A stretch of 45,348 nt of DNA from Gammaproteobacteria bacterium (GTDB lineage Bacteria; Pseudomonadota; Gammaproteobacteria; Steroidobacterales; Steroidobacteraceae), in contig DAIDHH010000152.1 in assembly GCA_027452045.1 (NCBI GenBank), positions 1 to 45,348 on the forward strand, in the 5' to 3' direction. Numbering within the stretch: position 1 is the stretch's first letter; each line of letters begins with the position of its first letter. Shown here one piece after another: positions 26,444 to 35,356 of this stretch. Under the pieces are notes generated by a model that was not told the origin of the DNA, did not search any database, and worked only from the letters and a program-made list of their open reading frames with translations. Both the position numbers and the translations under genes were made by a program.

Positions 26444-26484
26444 GAGCGGGATCGGGTTCCCGCTCTTGGACCGGTTCTACCGGT
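26444..26484. promoter_or_regulatory. Two adjacent inverted repeats upstream of the AcoR-type gene
   Basis: GAGCGGGA (26444-26451) pairs with TCCCGCTC (26458-26465). ACCGG (26470-26474) pairs with CCGGT (26480-26484). They lie directly upstream of the regulator start (26432), so they may be an operator or leader hairpins for autoregulation. No sigma-70 or sigma-54 promoter could be placed with confidence in 26436-26640. Confidence 0.35.
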
Positions 26485-26640
26485 TATGGCGACCTTAGTG
26501 CGAGCCTCGAGCGAATGTCCATCGTGGAATACCGCATCCGGCCTCCCCGCGCAACGGGCGGCCCGGAGGGCGGCCTCCGGCTGTTGCGTTTCGGAGCAGT
26601 CGGCGTGTGTACCCACCGCCGGCCCGGCCTGCGCCTCAGC

Positions 26641-27141
26641 TCATGGCGCGTTCGTCTTTGGCATGTCCAACGGCCTGCCCGCGTGCGCCCTCGACTTCGC
26701 AACCTTCGCAGGCGCTTTGAGCGCAGCCTGAAAGAGCAGCGGCACCGTGGAGGCGCTCGCGATCCGATCCGTCAGCGCCCTCGAGCCGGCCGGGTAACCG
26801 TTCTGCTGCAGGAGAAAGGCCGTGATGTCGAGGTATTGCGTGCGGGAGAGCGAGCCGGGCGCGTAGGCGGGCATCTCCACCGAGAGGAACTCGTAGATCT
26901 GCTGGATGGTGAAGCCCGATTTCGCCGAGGCGAAGACCGGGCCCTCGAGCGCCGGCCCCACGCCGCCTTCCAGGTGGTGCCCATGACACGAGGCGCATTT
27001 CCCCTCGAACGTCGAGGCGCCCTGGCGCGCCTGGGACTGCGTGTACAACGCGGGCGGCGGCGAGGCCGCCTTGCCGCGCTGCACGGGCAGCGCGGCAAGG
27101 AGAGCGGCCGAGAGGAATGCCTGTAACAGTCGGCCGGCCAC
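26641..27141 (-). CDS. Periplasmic cytochrome c paired with a PQQ dehydrogenase
   Basis: The 166-residue protein has an N-terminal signal (hydrophobic to about residue 20, cleavage near GKAAS) and one haem-binding CASCH in FEGKCASCHGHHLEGG. A likely axial Met lies in the VEMPAYAPG segment (about residue 90). It begins 6 bases after the stop of the PQQ dehydrogenase gene, so the two are cotranscribed. It would take electrons from the quinoprotein and pass them to the terminal oxidase chain. The C-terminal tail (APAKVAKSRAHAGR) is basic and looks disordered. Confidence 0.9.
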   Translation of the reverse strand: MAGRLLQAFLSAALLAALPVQRGKAASPPPALYTQSQARQGASTFEGKCASCHGHHLEGGVGPALEGPVFASAKSGFTIQQIYEFLSVEMPAYAPGSLSRTQYLDITAFLLQQNGYPAGSRALTDRIASASTVPLLFQAALKAPAKVAKSRAHAGRPLDMPKTNAP

Positions 27142-27147
27142 GGGGAT

Positions 27148-28863
27148 CTACCTCTTCAGCGAGAAGACATAGAGGTGTCCACCCCGCGGAACGTCGGCCA
27201 CCGCCTTGACCATCTCGCCCCCCCAGATCGGCGTCGCCCCGCCGTAGCCGGCGAGGATCGCGACGTACTGCGTACCATCCACCCGGTAGGTCACCGGCGG
27301 CGCGATGATGCCCGAGGAGAGCTTCGGACTCCTCCAGAGAACCGCACCCGTGTGCGCATCGAAGGCGAGCAGGTGTCCTCCCTCGGTGCCACTGAACACC
27401 AGTCCTCCGGCCGTGCTCATCGCACCGTCGTCCCAGGGTCGGGCGCTCTCGTGATCCCAGACTCGCTTGCCGGTATCGAGATCGAACGCCTGCAGGGCGC
27501 CCCAGTTCGAGTCGTTCGGGTCGTGCACGACCTTGAAGGTCTCCCCGAGATAAGCCAGTCCCGGCTTGTAGAACGTCGGAGCGCCCTTCATGGTCATGCA
27601 GGTATGGATCGTCGGCACGTACACCATGTGCGTGGCCGGATCGACCGAGGCCGGCCACCAGTTCTTGCCGCCGAGGAAGCTCGGGCAGGTAAAGATCTGC
27701 TTCTTGATCGTGGGCCGCGCCGCATCGTCCGTGTAGGGTAGCCCATCGCGAAAGCCGGCGACAGACATCGTGTGCGCGAACGGCACGGCATAGATCAGCT
27801 TGTGCGTGTCGCGATCGATCACATACAACCAGCCATTGCGGTCGGCGTGAACGATGGCCTGGTAACGCCGCCCGTGATAGGTCAGGCTCGTGATCATCGG
27901 CGTGTTGACGCCATCGTAGTCCCAGGAGTCATGCGGGGTGTACTGGTAGTACCACTTGCGCTTGCCGGTGCGCGGATCGAAGGCCTGCAGGGAATCGGTG
28001 AACAGGTTCTTACCCGGCCGCAGCGTGGCGAGCCACGGCCCGGGATTGCCGCCTCCCCAGAAGAGCGTGTCGCTCGCGGGATCGAAGGTGCCGGTGAGCC
28101 AGGCCGACCCGCCGCCATGCTGGTAAATCCCGCCTTTGGGCCAGGTATCGCTGCCCGGCTGCCCGGGCGAGGGGACCGTGTACTGGCGCCAGATTTCCCG
28201 TCCCGTCTTGGCATCGAGTGCCACGACGAAGTCGCGCGCGCCATACTCCCCGCCCGAGGTCCCGACGATCACCATGCCCTGCACGGTGAGCGGCGCGAGC
28301 GTCATGGCATATCCCACGTCCGCCGGCTTGATCTGCCTGCGCCACACGACCTTGCCGGTCTTCGCATCCAGCGCCACGACGTAGTTGTCCAGTGTCGCCA
28401 TGTAGACGTTGTTCCCGTAGAGTGCCACGCCACGGTTGACCACGTCGCAGCACACGGTTTTCAGTCCGACGCCGGTCAGATTCTCCTGGTACGTCCACAG
28501 CACTTTGCCGGTGACCGCATCGAAGGCGAGCAGGTGATCCTTCGGGGTCGTGACGAACAGGTACCGCCCATTGACGATCGGAGAGGCTTCGAAGCCCCGC
28601 TTCATGCCGATGTCGTAGTCCCACGCGAGCTTGAGGTCCGCCACGTTGCGCGAGTTGATCTGCCGGAACGGCGCGTAACTGTCGCCCGTGTAGTCGCGCA
28701 GGAACATCAGCCAGCCATTGTCGGTCGCGGCGTGCGCCAGGCGCGCATTGGTCACGGCCGGGTAGCCGGCGGCGAAGGCTCCCGCGAGCGGCGCCAGCAG
28801 GAGCGCCCAGAGGGCAAGCCGCCACAGGGAGCGCCGCGGAAGAAAGGGTTGAAACCTGGTCAT
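27148..28863 (-). CDS. PQQ-dependent alcohol dehydrogenase with lanthanide signature
   Basis: The 571-residue protein starts at ATG 28863, with GAGGGG about 9 bases upstream. A signal peptide runs to about residue 31. The beta-propeller quinoprotein domain has the vicinal Cys pair 138-139 (TVCCDVVN). Metal and active-site residues are Glu 206 (SGGEYG), Asn 273 (GGGNPGPW), catalytic Asp 315 and Asp 317 in HDSWDYDGVN. The Asp two residues after the catalytic Asp is the mark of lanthanide-dependent XoxF/ExaF-type enzymes; calcium enzymes have Ala or similar. It probably oxidises short alcohols in the periplasm with the adjacent cytochrome c. Metal and substrate need biochemical proof. Confidence 0.92.
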   Translation of the reverse strand: MTRFQPFLPRRSLWRLALWALLLAPLAGAFAAGYPAVTNARLAHAATDNGWLMFLRDYTGDSYAPFRQINSRNVADLKLAWDYDIGMKRGFEASPIVNGRYLFVTTPKDHLLAFDAVTGKVLWTYQENLTGVGLKTVCCDVVNRGVALYGNNVYMATLDNYVVALDAKTGKVVWRRQIKPADVGYAMTLAPLTVQGMVIVGTSGGEYGARDFVVALDAKTGREIWRQYTVPSPGQPGSDTWPKGGIYQHGGGSAWLTGTFDPASDTLFWGGGNPGPWLATLRPGKNLFTDSLQAFDPRTGKRKWYYQYTPHDSWDYDGVNTPMITSLTYHGRRYQAIVHADRNGWLYVIDRDTHKLIYAVPFAHTMSVAGFRDGLPYTDDAARPTIKKQIFTCPSFLGGKNWWPASVDPATHMVYVPTIHTCMTMKGAPTFYKPGLAYLGETFKVVHDPNDSNWGALQAFDLDTGKRVWDHESARPWDDGAMSTAGGLVFSGTEGGHLLAFDAHTGAVLWRSPKLSSGIIAPPVTYRVDGTQYVAILAGYGGATPIWGGEMVKAVADVPRGGHLYVFSLKR

Positions 28864-28980
28864 ACTCGTTGTTCCCCTCGGTTCTAAGGTTGTACGACCG
28901 GGACCGGCTTGCGCGCGGCCCGTCTTGAGGGATGAGCGTGCAAGCCTCATGCCACTGCGCGCGGCGCCGGCGATCCGGCC

Positions 28981-29007
28981 GCGGGCGTCAGTTGGAATGA
29001 CGCCCGC
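28981..29007. repeat. Perfect 10-bp inverted repeat, 7-nt spacer
   Basis: GCGGGCGTCA (28981-28990) and TGACGCCCGC (28998-29007) flank GTTGGAA. It lies about 120 bases upstream of the PQQ dehydrogenase start and could be an operator or a leader hairpin in that transcript. Confidence 0.5.
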
Positions 29008-29135
29008 ACACGAAACCCCATGCCGCGCCCCACCGCGGGGAATGCGGGACAAACAGCCCTCCGTCACCGCGAGCGGACGGCCATGGAGCCGCGGGCGGCG
29101 CGGCAACGGCCGAGCAAGTCATCATCGCCCCTTGC

Positions 29136-29171
29136 TGTTCCATTCGGGATCCTCCGTTCCGTATTGGAACA
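29136..29171. promoter_or_regulatory. Tandem 17-bp dyads resembling TGTTCC-N5-GGAACA
   Basis: Site 1 is TGTTCCATTCGGGATCC (29136-29152). Site 2 is CGTTCCGTATTGGAACA (29155-29171), whose arms GTTCC/GGAAC are exact. Their starts are 19 bp apart, nearly two helical turns. They lie about 90-120 bases before the TonB receptor start. A related dyad, TGTCCCGATTCGGAACA, occurs at 44998-45014 upstream of the second activator. The pattern fits binding sites for a dimeric activator such as the AcoR-type proteins here; that link is inference. Confidence 0.45.
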
Positions 29172-29258
29172 CTGCGCGATGCAACGGCCAGGATGCGCTG
29201 CGCCCGATGCGCCCATGGGAGATGACTCCCTTGCGCGTTACGCGCATTCCCGTACACC

Positions 29259-31667
29259 ATGTCGCGAATGTGCCCTCCGCAGCGCCGCCGCTCACCTCCC
29301 CGCTTGTGCATCGCTCTCACGACATTCGGCGCGCTCATCGCCCGGTGCGGCGCCGCGCACCCGGCGGACTCCCTGATCGGCCCGGGAGGTCTCAAGGAGG
29401 TCGTGATCAGCGCGACGCCGCTCGCCGGCTCGAAGATCCCGCTCGATGCCATCCCGGGCAACGTGCAGCTCCTGTCCGCCGCCGACCTCGCCCGCGAGGG
29501 CACGGCCAGCCTGACCAGCGCGCTCAATTCACGGCTCGGCAGCATCAACGTGAATGACAACATCGTCGACCCGTTTCAGCCTGACATCCTGTATCGGGGC
29601 TTCGAGGCTTCCTCGGTGGCCGGAACACCCGAGGGCCTCGCCATCTACGTGGACGGCGTGCGCGTCAACGAGGCGTTCGGTGACACCGTCGACTGGGATC
29701 TCATTCTGCCCACCGCGATCCACCGGGTGGAAGTGACGAGCTCGAGCGCGGTTTACGGACTCAACGCCTTGGGCGGCGCGATCTCCGTCACCATGAAAAA
29801 CGGCTTCACCCACCAGGGCGGGGACTTCGAGCTCTCCGGCGGCTCGTTTCACCGGCAGCAGTTGAGCGCCCAATACGGCATGCACTCCGGGATATTCGGC
29901 TTCTACGTGGCGGGCCGCGGCCTCAACTGGAAGGGCTGGCGCAGGTTCTCGAGCGACCAGCTGCGCGACCTGTACGCCGTGGCAAGCCTCCATGGGAGCG
30001 CGGGCACGCTCGACCTGAGCTACGCCTGGGACGACAACGTGCTGAAGGGCCAAAGCTCGGTGCCGGTGCAGGAGCTCGCGGTGAATCGCTCGCTCGTCTT
30101 CACCGGGCCGCAGGGCAATGAGAACCGGTTGAAATTCCTCACCCTGGATGGTGCGCTCGCGCTCCCCGGCCACTGGGCGCTTCAGACGGTGCTCTACTAC
30201 CGGGACTTCGCCCAGCAGGTGACCAACGGCAACACCACCGAGTACACCAGCTGCACGAGCCTGCCCGGCGTCCTCTGCCAGCCCGATGGACTCATCCCCC
30301 TCACCAACGCCGCCGGCCAGAGGCTGCCGGACCTCTCGAACGGCGGCACCCTGCCCATCGGCGAGAACGATTTCGAGTTCCTGCACTCCTTCGGCCGCGG
30401 CATCACTCTGCAGGCCTCGAACGGCGGCGCGATCCTCGGTCACGCCAATCAGTTCACGGCCGGTGCCGCGGTGGACTATGCCGCGACCGACTATTACGCC
30501 GGCGCCCAGATCGGCCGGATCGATCCCGAGCTCATCGTGCAGCCCTCGAACCTCTACGTCTACACCCCCGAGAACTCCCCCGGCGCCATTGCGAGCAGCG
30601 ATGCGACGCCGGTATCGGCCACCTCGGTGAACAAGAGTCTCGGGGCCTACCTCACCGACACGTTCAACGTGACGCGCTCCCTCGCCGTCACGGCGAGCGG
30701 CCGCTACAACGTGGCCCACGATGACATCACCGACCGGCTCGGGTCGAACCTCGATGGCTTCAACCGGTACGTCCACTTCAACCCCTCGATCGGCGCCACC
30801 TACGAGCTCCTGCCCTCCCTCACCGCCTACGGCCAATACTCGGTCAACAACCGCGTCCCGACCCCGGGCGAGCTCGAATGCGCGAACCCCAACGCCCCGT
30901 GCGTGCTGCCCTCGAGTCTCTCGGGAGACCCGCCGCTCGCACAGGTCGTCTCCCACGCGCTCGAGCTCGGTCTGCGCGGCCGCGGGGCGCGCCTTCCCGG
31001 GCTGGATGGCGTACTCAACTGGAATGCGAGTGTCTTTCGCACGGTGCTCTACGATGACATCCACGCCATCGCCACCTCGCACGCCTCGGGTTACTTCCAG
31101 AACATCGGCGATACCCGCCGCCAGGGGGTGGAGCTTGGACTCGATTTCCACGCGCCCCGCTGGTCCGCATACGCCAACTACAGCCTGATCAAGGCGACCT
31201 TCCTCACCGGGCAGCGCTTCCTGTCTCGCTTCAATCCGTTCCGCGATGCGAGCGGGAGCATCCAGGTGCGCCCCGGCGACAATCTGCCCGGAATTCCCGA
31301 GAACCGCTGGAAGCTCGGCGCGGACCTCTCGGTGCTGCCGCGATGGAGTGTTGGCGCCAGCATCAACATCGTGAGCAGCGTTTACTTCGTCGGCGACGAG
31401 TCCAACCAGTTGGCGCCGATTCCGGGCTACTTCCTCATCGGGCTGCACTCTAGCTACCACCCCATGCGGGGGGTCGAGCTGTTCGCCACGATCGACAATC
31501 TCCTCGATCGCAGGTACGCGACCTGGGGCATCCTCAGCGATCCGACCGGCGTCGGGGCGCCCGGCATTCCCGCCGATGCCCTTACCAACGGTCCCGGAGT
31601 GGACAACAGGTTCGAAAGCCCCGGCGCGCCGTTCGAGATCTTCGGCGGGATCAGAATCCGCTTCTGA
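29259..31667 (+). CDS. TonB-dependent outer-membrane receptor
   Basis: The 802-residue receptor has a signal sequence (about 1-33), a TonB-box-like KEVVISATPL (about 47-56), a plug domain (about 55-165, with YRGFEASSVAGTPEGLAIYVDGVRV and GLNALGGAIS split across it) and a 22-strand-type barrel ending in Phe. It is divergent from a predicted lanthanide-type PQQ dehydrogenase. Methylotroph lanthanide-uptake loci (lut) carry such a receptor (LutH), so import of a lanthanide-chelator complex is plausible. An iron-siderophore or other ligand cannot be excluded by sequence. No clear Shine-Dalgarno precedes the only good start. Confidence 0.9.
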   Translation: MSRMCPPQRRRSPPRLCIALTTFGALIARCGAAHPADSLIGPGGLKEVVISATPLAGSKIPLDAIPGNVQLLSAADLAREGTASLTSALNSRLGSINVNDNIVDPFQPDILYRGFEASSVAGTPEGLAIYVDGVRVNEAFGDTVDWDLILPTAIHRVEVTSSSAVYGLNALGGAISVTMKNGFTHQGGDFELSGGSFHRQQLSAQYGMHSGIFGFYVAGRGLNWKGWRRFSSDQLRDLYAVASLHGSAGTLDLSYAWDDNVLKGQSSVPVQELAVNRSLVFTGPQGNENRLKFLTLDGALALPGHWALQTVLYYRDFAQQVTNGNTTEYTSCTSLPGVLCQPDGLIPLTNAAGQRLPDLSNGGTLPIGENDFEFLHSFGRGITLQASNGGAILGHANQFTAGAAVDYAATDYYAGAQIGRIDPELIVQPSNLYVYTPENSPGAIASSDATPVSATSVNKSLGAYLTDTFNVTRSLAVTASGRYNVAHDDITDRLGSNLDGFNRYVHFNPSIGATYELLPSLTAYGQYSVNNRVPTPGELECANPNAPCVLPSSLSGDPPLAQVVSHALELGLRGRGARLPGLDGVLNWNASVFRTVLYDDIHAIATSHASGYFQNIGDTRRQGVELGLDFHAPRWSAYANYSLIKATFLTGQRFLSRFNPFRDASGSIQVRPGDNLPGIPENRWKLGADLSVLPRWSVGASINIVSSVYFVGDESNQLAPIPGYFLIGLHSSYHPMRGVELFATIDNLLDRRYATWGILSDPTGVGAPGIPADALTNGPGVDNRFESPGAPFEIFGGIRIRF

Positions 31668-31694
31668 GTCCGCCCGCGGCGGCCGGGGCCCGTC

Positions 31695-32501
31695 TCACTC
31701 CCCGCCCTGGCGACGGGCGATGAGCCCGCGCCCGGGGTCGTAGCCGACGATCGCGAGGATCGCAAAGAGAACGAGACACCCGCCGACCACGGCGAACGCC
31801 ACATGATTGAACTTCTCGTACAGCGCGAAACGCACCAGTTCGACCGCGTGCGTGAACGGGTTCGCCATGCAGAGGTAGTAGAGCTTCTCGTTCGCCTGCT
31901 TCACGGTCCACAGCGGATACAGGGCCGATGAGGCGAAGAACATCGGGAAGATCACGAAATTCATGACGCCGGCGAAATTCTGGAGCTGGCGGATCACCGA
32001 CGACAGGAACAGTCCGAGCGCGCTCAGCATCATGCCCGAGAGAATCAGGGCCGGGAGCACCGTGAGGTAACCCCAGCGCGGCGGATGAATGCCCCAGAAA
32101 TAGCCGATGATCAGAAAGACATACGCCTGCAGCACCGAGACGATGACCGCCGCGATCAGCTTCGAGAGCAGTAGGTACCAGCGCGGCAGCGGGCTCACGA
32201 GGAGCGTGCGCATGCTGCCGGTCTCCCGGTCCCAGACCATCGACAGCGAGCTCTGCATGCCCTGAAACAGCAGGATCATGCCGATCAGGCCGGGCGCGAT
32301 GTAGACCTGGTACGGGATGTAGGTCTGGTAAGGCGGAATGATCGACACGCCGAGCACGAAGCGAAAGCCGGTGGCGAAGATGAGCAGCCACACCAGCGGC
32401 CGCACCAGGGCCGCGAGAAACCGGCCGCGCTGGTTGAGAAAGCGCAGCGCCTCGCGCCAGACGATGCCGCGCATGCAGCGGTAATAGTGGACGGGTCTCA
32501 T
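31695..32501 (-). CDS. ABC-2 type permease of the PQQ-alcohol-dehydrogenase-linked system
   Basis: The 268-residue permease has six hydrophobic segments and the ABC-2 exporter pattern: a long N-terminal helix, SMVWDRETGSMRTLLVSPLP between helices 2 and 3, and a C-terminal helix with ILAIVGYD. It matches the permease that accompanies PQQ alcohol dehydrogenases (PedC-type). It overlaps the ATPase gene by ATGA (32498-32501). What it moves is unknown; export of toxic aldehyde or metal, or a role in cytochrome or quinoprotein assembly, have been considered for such systems. Confidence 0.88.
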   Translation of the reverse strand: MRPVHYYRCMRGIVWREALRFLNQRGRFLAALVRPLVWLLIFATGFRFVLGVSIIPPYQTYIPYQVYIAPGLIGMILLFQGMQSSLSMVWDRETGSMRTLLVSPLPRWYLLLSKLIAAVIVSVLQAYVFLIIGYFWGIHPPRWGYLTVLPALILSGMMLSALGLFLSSVIRQLQNFAGVMNFVIFPMFFASSALYPLWTVKQANEKLYYLCMANPFTHAVELVRFALYEKFNHVAFAVVGGCLVLFAILAIVGYDPGRGLIARRQGGE

Positions 32502-33289
32502 TCGAGGCGCTCGCCAGTGAGGTTATCGAACGCCTCGCGCATCGATTTGGCATTCGCGCGGCGGATCACCTCCGGCACCGGCCCTTCGGCGAGGATCTGG
32601 CCGCGGTGCAGCACGATCACGCGCGCCTCGTCATCGACCTCGTCGATCAGATGCGTCGCCCAAAGCGCCGCGAGCCCCTCTTCGCGACAGAGCATGCGGA
32701 CGTGGTCGAGCAGGAACTGCCGGCTCGCGACGTCGAGTCCTACGGTCGGCTCATCGAGCAGCAGCAGCCTCGGTCGATGGATCAGGGCGCGTGCGATCTC
32801 CACGCGGCGCCGCTGTCCGCCGCTCAATGTTCGCGCATTCTCACGGAGCCGGTCCGTGAGTCCAACGCGCTCGATCTCGCGCTTCAAGCGCGACGCGGCC
32901 TCGCGGCGCGGCAGGCCATGCAGTGCGGCGTGATAGAAGAGATTCTGCGCGACAGAGAGCTCGAGATCGAGAGTCGGCAACTGGAACACGACGCCGAGCC
33001 GCGCGAGCGCCTCGGAGGGCTTGCGTTTGATCTCCCACCCGAAGATCCGGATCGAGCCGCCGCGATGATTGTACAGGCGGGTGATCAGCGAGAAGAGCGT
33101 GGTCTTGCCCGCGCCATTGAGACCGAGCAGCATCGTGCGATCGCCGCGCTCGAGTTGGAACGACACGTTGCGCAGCGCCTGCCGCTTGCCGAATGCGTGG
33201 CTGAGTCCCTCGACGACGAGCGGCGGCGCCTCCCGGCTCGATGGGCCCGCGGCGCCCGGGTCCTCCGTCTGTGCATTGACCTGCAACAT
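32498..33289 (-). CDS. ABC transporter ATP-binding protein, PQQ-alcohol-dehydrogenase-linked
   Basis: The product is about 263 residues from ATG 33289 (33367 gives 26 more residues of low-conservation leader). Walker A is GLNGAGKTT, signature LSGGQRRRVEIARAL and Walker B LLLLDEPTVGLD. The Q-loop GVVFQLPTLDLELSV is characteristic of the ATPases found with PQQ dehydrogenase loci. With the downstream permease it forms an ABC-2 exporter-type pair. In other genomes these two normally follow the beta-propeller gene; here a plus-strand importer cassette intervenes. Confidence 0.9.
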   Translation of the reverse strand: MLQVNAQTEDPGAAGPSSREAPPLVVEGLSHAFGKRQALRNVSFQLERGDRTMLLGLNGAGKTTLFSLITRLYNHRGGSIRIFGWEIKRKPSEALARLGVVFQLPTLDLELSVAQNLFYHAALHGLPRREAASRLKREIERVGLTDRLRENARTLSGGQRRRVEIARALIHRPRLLLLDEPTVGLDVASRQFLLDHVRMLCREEGLAALWATHLIDEVDDEARVIVLHRGQILAEGPVPEVIRRANAKSMREAFDNLTGERLE

Positions 33290-33601
33290 CGCGCTCACCG
33301 CCTCGTGGCCGTCAACTGCGCCGCCCGGCTCGCACTCGAGCGTCCGGTACACGGGTCGGACCCGCACTTGCGGCGCCGCGGCTCCCGCTCAGGCATTGGA
33401 CAACAAATCCCACCGACCCGCCAACGGCTCACGCGAAAACACCGGCCGATCCCGGTAGCGGGCCGATCTGTGTCGTATCGGGAACAGTATGCCATAATGA
33501 CGGCCGCGCCCGGCACCAGCGCTTGTATGGCCCAGCGCGGCGATGCACGATCCTGGGCGACACGCCGGGAAGGGGCACTCGCCCACGGGGGAACACGACC
33601 G
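33290..33601. other. Divergent promoter region between ABC exporter and importer genes
   Basis: About 310 bases, partly overlapped by possible longer starts of both neighbours. CATAAT (33493-33498) could be a -10 box for the importer. A GGAACA half-site is present at 33482-33487, weakly resembling the dyads at 29136-29171. No gene is supported here. Confidence 0.4.
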
Positions 33602-34576
33602 TTGCGCTGCGTCCGCCGATATATCCTCCTGCTGCTCTTGGCCGCCCTCGGGCCCGGGATCGCGCGGGCGGCGCCCACAGTGCGCATCGCGGTCTTGAAA
33701 TTCGGCACCGTGAACTGGGTGCTGGATGTCATCGCGCATCACGGACTCGACCGGGCGAACGGCATCCGCATCGACAAGTTGGCACTGGCCGGCACTGCGG
33801 CGACCCTGGTGGCGCTGCAGGCCGGGCGCGTCGATTGCGCGGTGTCCGACTGGCTGTGGGTTTCCCGTGAGCGCGCCTCCGGGGCGCATTGGACGTTCTT
33901 TCCGTTCTCGACCGATCTTGGCGCGCTGGTGGCCGCGCGCGGCGCGCCCATCCATCGCCTTGCCGACCTGCGCCACCGCCGCCTCGGCGTGGCCGGCAGC
34001 CCGCTCGATAAGAGCTGGGTGATCCTGCAGGCGCTCGCCAGAGAGCGGCACATCGATCTCGCGCGCGATGCGCACATCGCATTCGGCGCCCCGCCCCTGC
34101 TCGATCAGGAGCTCCTGGCGGGCCGCCTCGATGCGGTGCTGACCTACTGGAACTTCGCCGCCCGGCTGACGAGCCGGGGCCTTCCGGTGGTCATGCCGAT
34201 GAGCGAGGCACTGCGCAGACTCGGCTTCAAGGTCCCGATCCCGCTCGTGGGGTTTGTCGTGTCCGATCGATGGGCACGGGCGCATCCGCGCGCGTTGGCC
34301 GGCTTCGTGCGCGCCACGCGTCAGGCGCAGTCGATCCTTGCCACATCGAATGCCGAGTGGCAGTGGCTCGGGCCGAGGACCGGGGCGCGCGACCCCGCGC
34401 AGCTTGCGGCGCTGCGCCAGGGGTTCCGGGCCGGCATTCCGCTGCACTGGGGGGAGCGCGAGCGCCATGAGGCCGAGGCGCTCTACGCGCTCTTCGCCCG
34501 GGTCGGGGGCAGAACGCTGGTCGGCTCGAGCTCCACCCTGCAGCCCGGCACGTTCCTCGATTCGGTGCGCTACTGA
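33602..34576 (+). CDS. NitT/TauT-type ABC importer substrate-binding protein
   Basis: The product is about 324 residues from TTG 33602, which yields a clean signal peptide (RRYILLLLLAALGPGIARAA) behind a G-rich stretch. ATG 33497 and 33527 give longer leaders. The mature protein opens TVRIAVLKFGTVNWVLDVI and has GRVDCAVSDWLWVSRERA, matching NMT1/SsuA-like periplasmic binding proteins for sulfonates, nitrate or thiamine precursors. Ligand is unknown. Its stop abuts the permease start (TGA then ATG). Confidence 0.86.
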   Translation: MRCVRRYILLLLLAALGPGIARAAPTVRIAVLKFGTVNWVLDVIAHHGLDRANGIRIDKLALAGTAATLVALQAGRVDCAVSDWLWVSRERASGAHWTFFPFSTDLGALVAARGAPIHRLADLRHRRLGVAGSPLDKSWVILQALARERHIDLARDAHIAFGAPPLLDQELLAGRLDAVLTYWNFAARLTSRGLPVVMPMSEALRRLGFKVPIPLVGFVVSDRWARAHPRALAGFVRATRQAQSILATSNAEWQWLGPRTGARDPAQLAALRQGFRAGIPLHWGERERHEAEALYALFARVGGRTLVGSSSTLQPGTFLDSVRY

Positions 34577-35356
34577 ATGAGCGTGAGCACCGCGCAGCGC
34601 GCCTCCTGGCTGCGGGCCGTCTCGCTGGCGCAACGCATCGGCTCGCTCGCCCTGCTCATCGCGATCTGGCAGATCACCGCCGAGGCGCTCGACAGCCGCA
34701 TGCTGCCTGCGGCGAGCGCCGTCTTCATCGAGCTCGCGCGCCTGTGCGCCGACGGTGCGCTGCCGTTCAATCTCGGCATCACCCTGGCGCGGGTGGCCGC
34801 CGCATTTCTCGTGGCGATGGCCGTCGGCACCGCGATCGGCATCGCGATGGGCCGCTCGAGGACGCTCGACGCCCTGTTCGACAGCTGGCTCGTGTTGCTG
34901 CTGAACCTCCCGGCGCTGGTCATCATCGTGCTGGCCTATGTCTGGTTCGGACTCACCGAGGCGGCGGCGATCGGCGCCGTGGCGGTCAACAAGATCCCCG
35001 CCGTCGCCGTGACGCTGCGCGAAGGCGCCCGCGCGCTCGATCGGAACTACTCGCAGATGGCGCAGAGCTTTCACGTCGGGCGGTGGCGGACGCTGCGGCA
35101 CGTGATCCTGCCGCAGCTCTATCCCTATCTCTTCGCGGCCGCCCGCTCCGGTCTTGCGCTCGTATGGAAGATCGTATTGATCGTCGAGCTCCTCGGGCGC
35201 AGCAACGGGGTCGGCTTCGAGATCCAGCTCTACTTCCAGCAGTTCGACGTGACGGGCATCCTCGCCTACACCATCGCCTTCGTGGCGGTCATTCAGCTCA
35301 TCGAGTGGGTGATCTTTCAGCCGCTCGAACGGCGCGCCGGACGATGGCGGCCGTGA
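34577..35356 (+). CDS. NitT/TauT-type ABC importer permease
   Basis: The 259-residue permease has about six transmembrane helices and the ABC importer EAA-type loop, seen as EGARALDRNYSQMAQSF through RHVILPQLYPYLFAAARSGL (about residues 147-190). It begins directly after the binding-protein stop and overlaps the ATPase by 13 bp. The trio resembles SsuABC/TauABC, but the solute is not known. Confidence 0.9.
   Translation: MSVSTAQRASWLRAVSLAQRIGSLALLIAIWQITAEALDSRMLPAASAVFIELARLCADGALPFNLGITLARVAAAFLVAMAVGTAIGIAMGRSRTLDALFDSWLVLLLNLPALVIIVLAYVWFGLTEAAAIGAVAVNKIPAVAVTLREGARALDRNYSQMAQSFHVGRWRTLRHVILPQLYPYLFAAARSGLALVWKIVLIVELLGRSNGVGFEIQLYFQQFDVTGILAYTIAFVAVIQLIEWVIFQPLERRAGRWRP

Larger units (their letters stand above)
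28864..29258. other. Divergent promoter region of the PQQ dehydrogenase and TonB receptor
   Basis: These 395 bases lie between oppositely directed genes and hold no convincing gene. They contain a perfect 10-bp inverted repeat (28981-29007) and two tandem dyads (29136-29171). I could not place a sigma-54 GG-N10-GC promoter, nor a clear -35/-10 pair. Confidence 0.6.

Noticed and set aside
28864-29258. Sigma-54 promoter for the TonB receptor or PQQ dehydrogenase
   Set aside because: Candidate TTGG elements (for example at 29164) do not have GC at the required GG-N10-GC spacing.
29529-31460. Minus-strand open frame of 643 codons opposite the TonB receptor
   Set aside because: It is a shadow of the receptor coding sequence and has no domain.
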